64,000 nt of DNA from Candidatus Bilophila faecipullorum (GTDB lineage Bacteria > Desulfobacterota > Desulfovibrionia > Desulfovibrionales > Desulfovibrionaceae), in the NCBI GenBank assembly GCA_944326695.1, contig CALVEZ010000003.1, positions 62,001 to 126,000 on the forward strand, written 5' to 3'. Position numbers and translations under genes: made by a program. Shown piece by piece: positions 34,217-43,839 of this stretch (its first letter is position 1; every line of letters starts with the position of its first letter). The notes below the pieces were generated by a model. The model did not search any database, was not told where the DNA came from, and was given only the letters and a program-made list of their open reading frames with translations.

Positions 34217-34572
34217 AACCGCCGCCCGTCCTCTCAAGGCACGGGCGACGGCTGCGGAAAAGGTGACCGCTTGTTTTTTCGCGAAAACGCGCTGCCGCCG
34301 CGCACCTTCTCCACCAGCCGAAAGCCTTTGAAGAGAAAGGGAGCTGCGTCGGCCATTTTGAGGAGAGGGGAGGGAAACGCAGGGGGGGCTTCCCCTTGCA
34401 GAGCCGTTTCATTTTGAAAGGGCTCTGGCACACGCAGGTGTGGCCCGCCACAATATGGCGTGGATTCTGCCAAAAAACGACGTTTTGGGGCAGAATGCCA
34501 CCTTTGGCTTTTGTAAAAAGTCAACGTTCATCTGCTCGAGAAACGTTTCCCTTCCCTCATCTCTATACAGTC
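34217..34572. other. Intergenic region between convergent panF and tamB
   Basis: No gene. The left half has the panF-end hairpin and a pyrimidine-rich stretch; the right half is a complete repeat B copy that ends close to the tamB stop. Confidence 0.6.
34396..34538 (+). repeat. Dispersed repeat B, full copy (plus strand)
   Basis: Inverted relative to 12902-13045 with most positions identical. Visible blocks: AGAGCCGTTTCATTTTGAAA, GCTCTGGCACACGCAGGTG, GTGGATTCTGCCAAAAAACG, ACGTTTTGGGGCAGAATGCC and TTTGTAAAAAGTCAACGTT. Three internal stem-loops can form. Located between two gene 3' ends. Confidence 0.8.
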
Positions 34573-37500
34573 TCAATAATCCTTCTTCCAGTTCAAGCCG
34601 ATTTCCGAACCCTGCGGAGTGGAAACGCCTTCGAGGTTGAGGCGAGGCGAAAGCTCGATTTCCACGCGCACGCCGCTGGCGTCTCCGGTCATGCCCTGCT
34701 CAAGCCCCACATAGACGTTGTCCATGACGTACTTGCCCACTTCAAGGGAGGGAATGGCATCTTCTCCTGTGCCGGGCCCGTTGTCCTGTCCCGGAGCCTG
34801 GAGCAGCCCCACGTTGTTGTGCGACTGACGGCGCGGCCCGTCCATGCTGCCGAAACGCAGCACGTCCACGCCGAGCGTATCGCGTACTTCGCCGAGGATG
34901 CCGAAGCCCTCCGAACCGAAGCCGGAAAGAGTCGCCAGCTCCGCAGCCAGTTGCAAGGCTTCCAGACGGCCAAGGCTGGAGGCGCTCTTCCCGAAAAGGA
35001 CCTGTGCGACCACTTCGTCCTGCGGCAAGGGCGGCTCGCTGGTCAGGGTGAGGGAAGGCGAGGACGCCGTCCCCGAAATGATGGCCTCGGCGGTGATGTT
35101 GGAGGCGTTGTAGGCGACGAGGATGTTGAGCAGGGGATCGGGCGGCGTGGCCCCGCTGAACTCAACCACGCCCCGGCTGAGGGTGAACTCCTTCCCGAGC
35201 AGGCCGAACTGCCCCCGGATCGAGCTGATGTTGCCCGTGATGGCGGGATCGGACGCCGCCCCCTGCACGTGCAGATCGCCTTTCCATTCGCTTTCCAGCC
35301 CCTTGCCGCGCACGAAGAAACGATTGGGGATTTCCACCGTCACGTCAAGCGTCGGCCCGGCCCCGGAGGAAGCCTTCTCCGTCTCCTCGTCCTGCCCGGC
35401 GTCGACCACATGCAGGAGCGGAATGCTCGTGCCGAAGGAGCGCACGATCTGGTATTGCCCCTGATTCACGGTCAGCGCCGCGCGGACGGCGGGGGACGTC
35501 AGCGGCCCGGTAATGTCCGCCGTGCCGGAAAGGATGATGGACAGATCATTGCGGTGCAGCGGCGAAAGGTCCTTGATCGAGCCGTGCACGGCCAAGGGGA
35601 AGCCGGCGGCCATCTGACCGATGGTCCCGTTGAGGCTCACCGCCCCGCCCTGCCCGTCTCCGGCGGAAAGGTTCAGACGGGAAAGCCCTTCGGATTGCAG
35701 CGAAGCACTGGCGTTGATGTCCGAAAGCTCCAGCCCGGCCAGCACGTCCTCAAAGGAGGCGCCCTGCACCCGGATGGACGCTGACAGCCGGGGCGCGGTC
35801 AAGGTGCCGGAAAGCGTCGCGTCGAGATACCCCTGACCCTCAAGAGAGGAATTGGCCAGCGGCACAAAACGCCACAGCGAGGCGAGGGAACCTTCCCAGA
35901 ACACATGGCCGCTGAGAGGTTTCGTCATGGCGGGCGAAGGCACGCCGGAAGCGGAAAAGGCCAGCGGCAGGGAGACGGTGGCCGTCGCGGGCGAGGTGTC
36001 TGTACCGTCGGTTTTCACATTGAGGACAAGGATCGAGGAAGGTTGCAGCGTGCCCTCGATCCGCACCGAGGCCGGAGGAAACTGGCTGTCCGGGAAAGCG
36101 ATGCCGGACAGGGAAACCTCAAGCGCCCCCTGCGGGCGGGCAGGGGTGCCGGACAGATCGACGGAAGCGTCGAGCACACCGTCCGGCACGGGCGAATCCG
36201 TGAACAATCGGGCTGTGCCGATGGGCACGTCGCGCACCTGGGCGCTCAAGGACAGGGCCCGTCCGTCGAGACGCGCCCGCGCCGTCAATGACCCTTTGGG
36301 CAGGATCGACAGGTCAAGGCCGTCCACGGCCAGCCCCTTGGCAAAGCCGATTTCCACGGGCTGGTTGAGTCGAAGGCCGACGCGCGTACGCTTGCGCCTT
36401 TCCGTAAACTCAAGGCGCTGCACCCGCGCCGTACCGCCGGGAATATCCAGTGTGGCCAGCACGTCGGCGGCGGTCCTGCCTTCCAGCTTCAGCGACGCCC
36501 GTAACGCACTGAGCGGACCGGAAATGTCGGCCTTGCCGCTTTTCCAGAAGAAGTCCGAAGCCGATCCCCGGCCAAGCGACGCGGCCAGCCGCACGTTGGG
36601 GGAGCCGAAGACGTCGCTGACGTTGAGCCTGCCCTTGAAGTCGTTCAAAGAAAGGACGCGGGGGCCCACGCTCAGCGAGGCGAAGGACCAGTCCGCCGCA
36701 ACGCCCTGCGAGGTCCCCGGCGAAAGGCTCACGTTGATCGCGGCGGGGCTGCCGCTGATGGGAACGCCCGTCAGCGAGGAAAGCGCGGCCCAATCGGTGA
36801 TGTTCAGACGGAAGCCCCCTTCAAGCCGCCGCTCGGCAAAGGCGGCGTCGAGAGAACCGGACAGCGCCATGCCGGGCGCGTCCAGCCGCGTATCCTTGAG
36901 CTGAAGCCGCCCCTCGGCAAAACGCCATCCCGAATCGAAACGCAAAGGCGCGCCCGAGGCCAGCGTCTTGATGCTCCCGTCGCGCAGGGTGGCTGCGACG
37001 CGCAGCGTGCCCGCGCCGCCGTGCGCCCCCACGGAGGGCGTTGAAAGGTGCACCCGCAGGCCCTCCAAGGTGGCGCTTTCCACGCCGAGCGCGGGGCTTG
37101 TCAGGGTCACGTCCACGCCCGGCGAGGCCAAGGGGCCTGAAAGCCGGGCCTGCAACGCGGCCTGACCGGAGAGGGCCGCATCAAGGCCGGAAAGAGAGGA
37201 GAGGGCCACGTCCAGCGCGGCTTTCACGGCCTTCTCGGGCGACAGCGAGGCGGAAGCCGTGGCCTTGAGCTTTCCGGCGTCAAGCGCGACGTCGCTGAGG
37301 GTCAGCGCACCCGTGGCCGGGGCCAACGAAAAGGAAAGGCCGAGCGAGGCTTTTTGCCCCACGGTGTCTTGAAGCTGCGCCATCCCCCAGCGCATGTCGG
37401 CCACGTTCAGGCGCAGGGCCCCGGCAAAGGGCGCGTCCCGATCCTCGCGCCGCAAGGTCGCCCGGGCTTCGGCCTTCCCCGCGATGTCGCGCAGGGGGGA

Positions 37501-39042
37501 AGCGGCCAACGCCGCCGAGAGAAGCGGGAAACGCGCCAGAGCCCGCAGGGAGGGCGCGTCAAGGGCGGCTTCGGCGGCCAGCGCGCCGCTCGCGGCGTCC
37601 ACGGAAGCCTCGCCGTTCAGCGCGAGCCATTCCGAGCGCAATTCGGCCTTGCGCACTTCCAGACGGTCGCCCTGACGCAGGGCTTCCACATGGGCTGACA
37701 GGTCCGCCCCGCGCGCCGTCGGGGTATCGGCCCCCCCCTCGGAAGGGGGAAGTGAAGCGTCCATAAGCGGCCCCGTCAGCCGGAAAGCCCCGTCCGCGGT
37801 CAGAGCCGCGTCCGCGAAAAGGGATTGCGCCGCCAGCTTCCACGCGGCATGGATATCCACGGTTTCGTCGGGCCGGGCGGGATCAGGCGCAAGCCCGGAA
37901 ACCACGCCGTCAAGCGTCAGTTCCGGCGCGTCCAGCTTTCCGGCCAGATGTGCGGCCAGCGTCGCCTCTTTCAGCGGCAGGGTTTCGCGCGGGGCCACGT
38001 CGTCCCCGGCCAGCGCGAACACGAGCCGCAGCAGCGCCGCCGGATCGCCGAGCGACAACGCCGCGTCGCCGCCCACGTTTTCATCGTCGTAAAAAAGCCC
38101 TTTCCCGTGCACGGACGCCCCCGGCGCTTCCACCTCAAGGGCGGGCACGCCCAGACGCGAGCCGGTCAGGGTCACCAGCGCGCGCACCCGGCCCGTCCCG
38201 TTGCCGGGTTTGGCGGTCGGCTCGTTCCCATCGTGGCCCGAGTCGGCATCCGGCTTCTGGCTCTGCTCAGAACCCGGCACGGTGACCCGCATGTCCAGAC
38301 CCGCCGCCACATCCGGCCTGGCCTCTTCTTCAGCCGAAACAACGGCGGAAGGCAGCCATTTCCCCTCATTGCCCAAATACAGATGGCCGTCCGCCTCCAG
38401 AAGCGTGCGCAGGGGTTCCCCGGGTACGGCGGGCCGGAAGACGATCACGTTGACGTCGCTGCGAAAATCGGTCAGCGGGCCGCCGCCCTCCAGCGTGAGG
38501 GTCAGGGGCACGCCCGCCACGGCCTGCCCGAGGCGCAGGCGATCCACGGACAGCTTGTCCACGGTCACGAGCCTGAGCGCCCCCGCGATGTCCGACGCCA
38601 GCGGCTTCAGGGCTTCCGGCTTCAGCATGGCCAAGGGATCGGAAGGCTCGGGACGCGGAGATTCGGCCAGATGGGGGAGGCGCGAGAGGTCGGCTTCGCG
38701 CACGCTCACTTCCCGGATTTTCAGCCGCCCGTGCAGCAGGGCGTCCACGCCGATGCGCAGGGAAGCCTCCGGCACCTCCAGCCATGTCCCGTCCTTGTCG
38801 GCAAGGCGCAGGTCGCGCAGGCGCATGGAAAAGGGGATGTTCCCTTCCAGCGATCCGATGCTCGCCTCAATGCCCACATCCTTGAGCGCGACCACGGCCT
38901 TGTCCGCGACCCAGCGCCCTCCGTGCTGGCTGTGCAGAAAGAGGAACGCGCCCCCGACGGCCAGCGCGATCAGGAGCACGAGGCCGAGCGCCCCCCAGCC
39001 GAGGATGCGCCCCGCGCGGCGGAAAAAGGAAGAGAGGGTCAT
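34573..39042 (-). CDS. tamB: TamB-like translocation and assembly module protein
   Basis: 1489 residues. One N-terminal membrane anchor (LGWGALGLVLLIALAVGGAFLFL, about residues 14-36), a very long beta-helix-type repeat region typical of AsmA/TamB lipid-transport bridges, and the C-terminal DUF490 domain in the last 350 residues (PLPQDEVVAQVLFGKSASSL, then LNLEGVSTPQGSEIGLNWKKDY at the very end). It spans the periplasm and works with the outer-membrane partner TamA in outer-membrane protein insertion and probably phospholipid transport. ATG 39042 overlaps the tamA stop (ATGA), so the pair is translationally coupled. Confidence 0.93.
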   Translation of the reverse strand: MTLSSFFRRAGRILGWGALGLVLLIALAVGGAFLFLHSQHGGRWVADKAVVALKDVGIEASIGSLEGNIPFSMRLRDLRLADKDGTWLEVPEASLRIGVDALLHGRLKIREVSVREADLSRLPHLAESPRPEPSDPLAMLKPEALKPLASDIAGALRLVTVDKLSVDRLRLGQAVAGVPLTLTLEGGGPLTDFRSDVNVIVFRPAVPGEPLRTLLEADGHLYLGNEGKWLPSAVVSAEEEARPDVAAGLDMRVTVPGSEQSQKPDADSGHDGNEPTAKPGNGTGRVRALVTLTGSRLGVPALEVEAPGASVHGKGLFYDDENVGGDAALSLGDPAALLRLVFALAGDDVAPRETLPLKEATLAAHLAGKLDAPELTLDGVVSGLAPDPARPDETVDIHAAWKLAAQSLFADAALTADGAFRLTGPLMDASLPPSEGGADTPTARGADLSAHVEALRQGDRLEVRKAELRSEWLALNGEASVDAASGALAAEAALDAPSLRALARFPLLSAALAASPLRDIAGKAEARATLRREDRDAPFAGALRLNVADMRWGMAQLQDTVGQKASLGLSFSLAPATGALTLSDVALDAGKLKATASASLSPEKAVKAALDVALSSLSGLDAALSGQAALQARLSGPLASPGVDVTLTSPALGVESATLEGLRVHLSTPSVGAHGGAGTLRVAATLRDGSIKTLASGAPLRFDSGWRFAEGRLQLKDTRLDAPGMALSGSLDAAFAERRLEGGFRLNITDWAALSSLTGVPISGSPAAINVSLSPGTSQGVAADWSFASLSVGPRVLSLNDFKGRLNVSDVFGSPNVRLAASLGRGSASDFFWKSGKADISGPLSALRASLKLEGRTAADVLATLDIPGGTARVQRLEFTERRKRTRVGLRLNQPVEIGFAKGLAVDGLDLSILPKGSLTARARLDGRALSLSAQVRDVPIGTARLFTDSPVPDGVLDASVDLSGTPARPQGALEVSLSGIAFPDSQFPPASVRIEGTLQPSSILVLNVKTDGTDTSPATATVSLPLAFSASGVPSPAMTKPLSGHVFWEGSLASLWRFVPLANSSLEGQGYLDATLSGTLTAPRLSASIRVQGASFEDVLAGLELSDINASASLQSEGLSRLNLSAGDGQGGAVSLNGTIGQMAAGFPLAVHGSIKDLSPLHRNDLSIILSGTADITGPLTSPAVRAALTVNQGQYQIVRSFGTSIPLLHVVDAGQDEETEKASSGAGPTLDVTVEIPNRFFVRGKGLESEWKGDLHVQGAASDPAITGNISSIRGQFGLLGKEFTLSRGVVEFSGATPPDPLLNILVAYNASNITAEAIISGTASSPSLTLTSEPPLPQDEVVAQVLFGKSASSLGRLEALQLAAELATLSGFGSEGFGILGEVRDTLGVDVLRFGSMDGPRRQSHNNVGLLQAPGQDNGPGTGEDAIPSLEVGKYVMDNVYVGLEQGMTGDASGVRVEIELSPRLNLEGVSTPQGSEIGLNWKKDY

Positions 39043-41147
39043 CAGAACGCCTGCCCGATGCTGAGGTATATCTGAAAAGCCTTGTTGTTGTCCCTGTCCT
39101 GCAAGGGGGTGGCCACATCCAGCCGGATGGGGCCGATGAGCGTATAATAGCGGAAGCCGAGCCCCACGCCCCACGCGAGGTCACGCCCCCAGTCCGGCGT
39201 GGACGACTCGTAGACCATACCGCCGTCGACAAAGGGCACGATGCCGAAGGATTCCGTGATCTTGAAGCGGGCTTCAAAGCTCACGTCCGTAAAGGAGAGG
39301 CCGCCGAGGGGATCGCCGTTTTTATCGTGTGGCCCGAGGGACTGGTATTTGTAGCCGCGCACGGAGCCGCCGCCCCCGGTGTAGAAGCGCAGGGAGGCGG
39401 GGATGTCCTCCACGCTTTCCCCGGAAAGGGTCCCGAGCCCGAGCCGGCCCGCCAGCACCAGACGCGACCAGTCGAAAGGCGAATAGTAGCCGCTGGCGTC
39501 AAGGCGGCTGCGTACGGTGGTCAGGGGGCCCATGTAGGTCCCGGTGTAGGGCGTCACTTCGAGATTGACGCGCGTCCCCATGGTAGGGTTGAGGAGATCG
39601 TTGGTGGTGTCGCGGCGCACGGCCAGCGGAATCCCCACAAGGCTGTAGGTGCGGCTGCCGTTCAAATTGTCGTCGAGCCGCCCCGCCTCCACGGAAACGC
39701 GGGCGCTGGCCCACCAGTTGCGCCAGTTTTTGCGGAAACGCCGCTCAAGGCCGCCGGAGAAGGATACGGCGGTCTGATCATAGGCGTCGGTGGTTTCGTT
39801 GATGGCCCACGCTTCGCCCACAAGCGCCTGATCCCGGATGCCGAAAGCGGGCTTGCGGAAAGACACGTTCAGCGATTGCGAATCCTCGGAAATGGGGGCG
39901 GTGACGCGCAGTTGTTCCCCGCCTCCCCAGAGATTGCGGTTTTCCCACGCGCCGCGCACGCCGAAGCCGGTATCCGTGGAATAAAGCAGGCCGCCGCTGA
40001 CGGTGCGCGGGGGCGCGTCCCGCACGGTGAGACTGACGGGCGTCATGCCGTCCTTCGTCACCCAGATCGGGCCCTGCGGCGCGGGGCCGGACACGGCGGC
40101 ATTGATGGGCCGCGACTCCTTTTCCTCCACTTCCAGCGGCTTGGCGCTGTCGGGCAAGGGCACGCGGGCGGGCTTGATGTCGATGGCGCTGAAAAGGCCG
40201 GTTTCCTGCAAGGTGGTGCGGTACTGCTTGAGGAGTTCGTCATCCCAGTATTGCCCGTTGATCCACGGGGAGAGCATGTCGAGGTAGTCCTCGTTGACGC
40301 TGGGGACGCCGGGCTTTTCCTTGCCGTCTTCGGCGAGCACGCCCTTTTCCTGCACGCGAACCGATCCCATGCGCAGCAGCGGGCCCGTCTTGATGGTCAC
40401 CTCGGCCTCAAGCGTATGCGTGGAGCGGTCGATGACGTAACGGGCCTTGCCTTCCTCGGCAAGAGGGTAGCCTTGCCGATGCATGGTTTTGACGACGGAA
40501 GCCACAGACTGCAAAACGGCTTGCGCCTCGGCGGGAGCGCCGTCGGAAAGGCCGAAGGAAGCCAGGGTTTCCGGGGCGTTTTCCATGAAATCGGTTCCCA
40601 TGCCCGGGCCGAGGGAAGCCTCCGCTTCCGGCATCGCTGAAGGTTCCGGGCGCTCGTACCGCAAGGAGGTGCGGCCCACCACGTACCGTTCGCCCGGCAC
40701 AAGCGTGAGCGTTACCGCCACCGGACGGGCGTCCCAGTCGATGCGGCGGCGGACCCTGCCGTCGTAATACCCTTGCGAATGCAGTATTTTGCGCGCCGTT
40801 TCCACGTCTTCGAGCACACGGCGCTCCAACCCCACCCGGCTGTCCGGGGGCTGATCGCGCAGCCAGACAAGCTGGCTGTTTTCCCGCATTTCCGCCGTCA
40901 GGCCGGTGTTCGGGGGATTGCTGTCGATGCGCACGTCATACCGCACGGCGCTGGCAGAAGCGGTCGATACGGCGTCCGCGGGCTTGACCCCTTCGGGATG
41001 CGGTACGTCCCCCTTGACACCCGGCCCTCCGAGACAGCCCGGAAGCAGCAGGCACAGCAAGGCCAACAGGAGGTGGGCGTACAAGGCCTTTCCTCTGGGA
41101 CGCGACGGCTTCGGCACACGCCGGAAAAATAGGACGGGAGCAAGCAT
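39042..41147 (-). CDS. tamA: TamA-like outer-membrane assembly protein (BamA/TamA family)
   Basis: About 701 residues if started at the ATG at 41147; ATGs at 41195 and 41297 are possible and none has a clear ribosome site. N-terminal POTRA domains (about 60-370, with DARPVAVTLTLVPGERYVVG and LEAEVTIKTGPLLRMGSV) precede the 16-strand Omp85 barrel with GGGGSVRGYKYQSLGPHD (the VRGY motif) and the C-terminal strand RLDVATPLQDRD...LSIGQAF ending in Phe. Paired with tamB. Odd: the signal region HLLLALLCLLLPGC carries a good lipobox (LPGC), so the protein may be lipidated, which is not typical of TamA. Confidence 0.9.
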   Translation of the reverse strand: MLAPVLFFRRVPKPSRPRGKALYAHLLLALLCLLLPGCLGGPGVKGDVPHPEGVKPADAVSTASASAVRYDVRIDSNPPNTGLTAEMRENSQLVWLRDQPPDSRVGLERRVLEDVETARKILHSQGYYDGRVRRRIDWDARPVAVTLTLVPGERYVVGRTSLRYERPEPSAMPEAEASLGPGMGTDFMENAPETLASFGLSDGAPAEAQAVLQSVASVVKTMHRQGYPLAEEGKARYVIDRSTHTLEAEVTIKTGPLLRMGSVRVQEKGVLAEDGKEKPGVPSVNEDYLDMLSPWINGQYWDDELLKQYRTTLQETGLFSAIDIKPARVPLPDSAKPLEVEEKESRPINAAVSGPAPQGPIWVTKDGMTPVSLTVRDAPPRTVSGGLLYSTDTGFGVRGAWENRNLWGGGEQLRVTAPISEDSQSLNVSFRKPAFGIRDQALVGEAWAINETTDAYDQTAVSFSGGLERRFRKNWRNWWASARVSVEAGRLDDNLNGSRTYSLVGIPLAVRRDTTNDLLNPTMGTRVNLEVTPYTGTYMGPLTTVRSRLDASGYYSPFDWSRLVLAGRLGLGTLSGESVEDIPASLRFYTGGGGSVRGYKYQSLGPHDKNGDPLGGLSFTDVSFEARFKITESFGIVPFVDGGMVYESSTPDWGRDLAWGVGLGFRYYTLIGPIRLDVATPLQDRDNNKAFQIYLSIGQAF

Positions 41148-41468
41148 AGGCGCATAATGAAGGGGGCCGCCAGTAACGTCAAGATGATAATCCATAGGAA
41201 ACGTTCCGTTCTTCCCTGCGCCTCCCTGCCGGGACCGGTACGGACGTTCCCCCCAAAGGCCACGCTTTTCCGAATGTGACCGGTACAGGGTCGGCAAGCG
41301 TCAAAGGGCGGCCAGGCGCCTCCCTCCGGGCCGTTTGACGACGGTGCGGGCGGTACTAAGAGGAGGTACGGCGCAGGACGAGGAGGCCCTTTGTACCGTG
41401 TTGTCCGCCATAAGGAACCATGAAGCACAAGAAGAGCGTCGCCACTGTGGATATTCTCAGAGTTCTGG

Positions 41469-41499
41469 AGGTCAAGCCGCCGTTCTCGCGGCTTGACCT
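41469..41499. terminator. Strong 12-bp hairpin in intergenic DNA
   Basis: AGGTCAAGCCGC pairs perfectly with GCGGCTTGACCT around a 7-nt loop. No adjacent gene and no T-tract, so its role is open: terminator of a small RNA, or a recombination-site remnant. Confidence 0.5.
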
Positions 41500-41756
41500 T
41501 GCGCGCGGGTACCCGAAAGGAGGAACAGGAGGAGAAAAACAGACTGCGCCCAGCGCAGGCGGTACGCTCCCTCATCTCGCTCATCTGCCCCCAAGCGCCG
41601 CGCTCCGCCCGCATTGGGCCACCGCAAGGCTGGCCTTGCCTCGGGAAGGAGAGGGCCACCGTTTCCTGCCTTCAGGGGGACGATAGCGCACGGACAAGGC
41701 TTTTCGCCGCTTCTCCCGGAGGCCCCTGTCATCCCGCCTCCTTCCGGGTTCACCTC

Positions 41757-42016
41757 TTTTCCCGCCTCCCACGAGGGACAACGAACACGCCTTGATGAGC
41801 GGGAAGGAACCTGCCGCCTCGCACCGAGGGCAGGTTCTCACTATCCTCAGCGACTTTTTCCAGCAGGCTTTTCCCCCTCGCATGGACGGCAGCTTCCGTG
41901 ACCCCGGCGCGTTTTTTGTAACTCAGTTTTTCCCCGCACGGACGGCAGAGCAAACTACAGAACGCAACGCCGATTTTCTGATGGAGTTTTTCCCCCGCAC
42001 GGACGGCAGAACAAAA
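41757..42016 (+). repeat. Five-unit degenerate array, about 60-nt period
   Basis: Units begin near 41757, 41816, 41869, 41926 and 41987. The last two are nearly identical (AGTTTTTCCCCGCACGGACG, then GCAGAGCAAA or GCAGAACAAA) with GGACGGCAG at 41940 and 42001, exactly 61 nt apart; an earlier GGACGGCAG lies at 41884. Intervening stretches of about 30 nt are unrelated. The first half resembles type I-E CRISPR repeats (TTCCCCGCAC), but the right arm is degenerate. Confidence 0.5.
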
Positions 42017-42298
42017 GAGCAACGAGGACATCCGACGTTTGCGCTTTCCGGCTGTGCAGAGGTGAAAGAGGCCAGGAACGGGATTATTTTTCTCTTGCCA
42101 TTTCGAGCGCTTCGGAAAAGAGCCTTTCGTTTTGCATACTTTTCCTTCTCATTTCTAAGCAAATCGGCTGTTTACAGAAGGCTCATAAAGGCTTAGACCC
42201 CCTACAGTAGAAAAGCGCCGCTTCCGTCCGGGAGCGCACCCGTCCCGAGGAGCGGCGGGCGCGTGGCGCATCACCTATTTGTTTCTTGAGGGGGAACA

Positions 42299-43654
42299 AT
42301 GGACCAACTGACCAAAATCGTTTCCGACATCAACGGCTTTTTGTGGGGGATGTACTGCCTCATCCCGCTGCTGTGCGGCGTGGGCATCTACTTTACCCTC
42401 AAACTGGATTTCATTCAGGTCCGCCGCTTCGGGCTGGCGGTCAAGTCCACCTTCGGGCAGCTCACCCTGCACGGTGAGCGCGCGGGCAAGCACGGCATGA
42501 GCTCGTTCCAGTCGCTGGCTACGGCCATCGCCGCGCAGGTCGGTACAGGGAATCTCGCCGGAGCAGCCACGGCCATTGCCGCGGGCGGGCCGGGGGCCAT
42601 CTTCTGGATGTGGATCGCGGCCTTCTTCGGCATGGCTACCATCTTCGCCGAAGCCGTTCTCGCCCAGACCTACAAGACCCGCGACGACGCCGGCCACGTC
42701 ACCGGCGGCCCGGCCTACTACATCTCCAAGGGCCTCGGCAGCCGCAAGCTGGCGGTCTTTTTCTCCGTCTCCCTGATCATCGCCCTCGGCTTCATCGGCA
42801 ACATGGTTCAGTCGAATTCCATTGCCGACGCCTTCCAGAAGGCTTTCTCCCTGCCGCCGCTCTTCATCGGCGTGCTTATGGCCGGGCTGGCCGCCTTTGT
42901 CTTCTTCGGGGGCATGGGCCGCATCGCCGCCTTTACTGAAAAGGTCGTGCCCATCATGGCCGGGCTTTACCTGCTCGGCGGCCTCGTCGTGCTCGTCACC
43001 AACGCGGATCAGCTCATTCCCGCCTTCAAGATGATCATCGTGGGGGCCTTTGATCCTGCCGCCGCCACGGGCGGGCTCATCGGCGCGAGCGTCAAGGAAG
43101 CCATGCGCTACGGCGTGGCCCGCGGGCTCTTCTCCAACGAGGCGGGCATGGGCTCCACCCCGCACGCCCACGCCGTCGCCAACGTGAAGTATCCGGCGCA
43201 GCAGGGTTTCGTGGCCATCATGGGCGTCTTCGTGGATACCTTCGTCGTGCTCAACATGACCGCCTTCGTCATCTTCGTGACGGGCGCCCTTGACGGCAGC
43301 ACCACCGGCATCGCCCTGACCCAGAAGGCTTTTGAAACCGGACTCGGCTCCTTCGGGCTCAGCTTCGTGGCCATCTGCCTCTTCTTCTTCGCCTTCTCCA
43401 CCATCATCGGCTGGTACTTCTTCGGCGAACAGAACATCAAATATCTCTTCGGCACCAAGGGGACCACACCCTACCGGCTCATCGTCATGGCCTTCATCGT
43501 GCTCGGTTCGGTCCTGCAGGTGAATCTGGTCTGGGAACTGGCGGACATGTTCAACGGCCTCATGGTCCTGCCCAACCTTATCGCCCTCATCGGCCTTTCC
43601 AAGGTCGTGAGCATGGCCCTCAAGGACTACGACGCCAACAACCCGCGCCCATAG
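42299..43654 (+). CDS. Sodium:alanine (AGCS-family) amino-acid symporter
   Basis: 451 residues with about ten to eleven membrane helices. The family signature is clear in AAQVGTGNLAGAATAIAAGG near residue 78 and FWMWIAAFFGMATIFAEAVLAQ just after, plus GVARGLFSNEAGMGSTPHAHA near 265. It imports alanine or glycine with Na+; for a sulfite reducer, alanine is also a by-product of taurine deamination, but no direct link is visible. ATG 42299 follows GAGGGGG. A good terminator follows. Confidence 0.93.
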   Translation: MDQLTKIVSDINGFLWGMYCLIPLLCGVGIYFTLKLDFIQVRRFGLAVKSTFGQLTLHGERAGKHGMSSFQSLATAIAAQVGTGNLAGAATAIAAGGPGAIFWMWIAAFFGMATIFAEAVLAQTYKTRDDAGHVTGGPAYYISKGLGSRKLAVFFSVSLIIALGFIGNMVQSNSIADAFQKAFSLPPLFIGVLMAGLAAFVFFGGMGRIAAFTEKVVPIMAGLYLLGGLVVLVTNADQLIPAFKMIIVGAFDPAAATGGLIGASVKEAMRYGVARGLFSNEAGMGSTPHAHAVANVKYPAQQGFVAIMGVFVDTFVVLNMTAFVIFVTGALDGSTTGIALTQKAFETGLGSFGLSFVAICLFFFAFSTIIGWYFFGEQNIKYLFGTKGTTPYRLIVMAFIVLGSVLQVNLVWELADMFNGLMVLPNLIALIGLSKVVSMALKDYDANNPRP

Positions 43655-43680
43655 CCCTCTCTGGCCTCACGCCTTTGAAA

Positions 43681-43707
43681 GCCCGCCGGACCTCCCGGCG
43701 GGCTTTT
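43681..43707 (+). terminator. Rho-independent terminator of the AGCS gene
   Basis: Perfect 9-bp GCCCGCCGG/CCGGCGGGC stem, 5-nt loop, then TTTTCTC. Confidence 0.85.
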
Positions 43708-43734
43708 CTCGTCCCTTTCCCCCTGCCCCGCCTT

Positions 43735-43764
43735 TTGAGAGTTTCCGCCTGCGTCCCTTATAAT
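43735..43764 (+). promoter_or_regulatory. Sigma-70 promoter of bacterioferritin
   Basis: TTGAGA, 18-bp spacer and a perfect TATAAT; ATG is 76 bp downstream of the -10. No clear Fur box was recognised in the leader. Confidence 0.7.
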
Positions 43765-43839
43765 CATTGAAGGGCAAGGGCTTCTCGCGCAGAGTGGTTC
43801 CAGTTCACGAGACGACACCCATCAGCGAGGATGAAAAAC

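Larger units (their letters stand above)
41148..42298. other. Long intergenic region upstream of the AGCS symporter
   Basis: 1.15 kb without a supportable gene. It contains a strong hairpin (41469-41499), a series of about five repeated units at roughly 60-nt spacing (41757-42016), and an AT-richer stretch 42060-42200 that probably holds the promoter of the symporter gene. Several short frames exist but none has recognisable similarity or a ribosome site. Confidence 0.5.

Noticed and set aside
41792..42196. 134-codon plus-strand frame in the long gap before the AGCS gene
   Set aside because: It translates the periodic repeat units and then an AT-rich stretch; no similarity or ribosome site.
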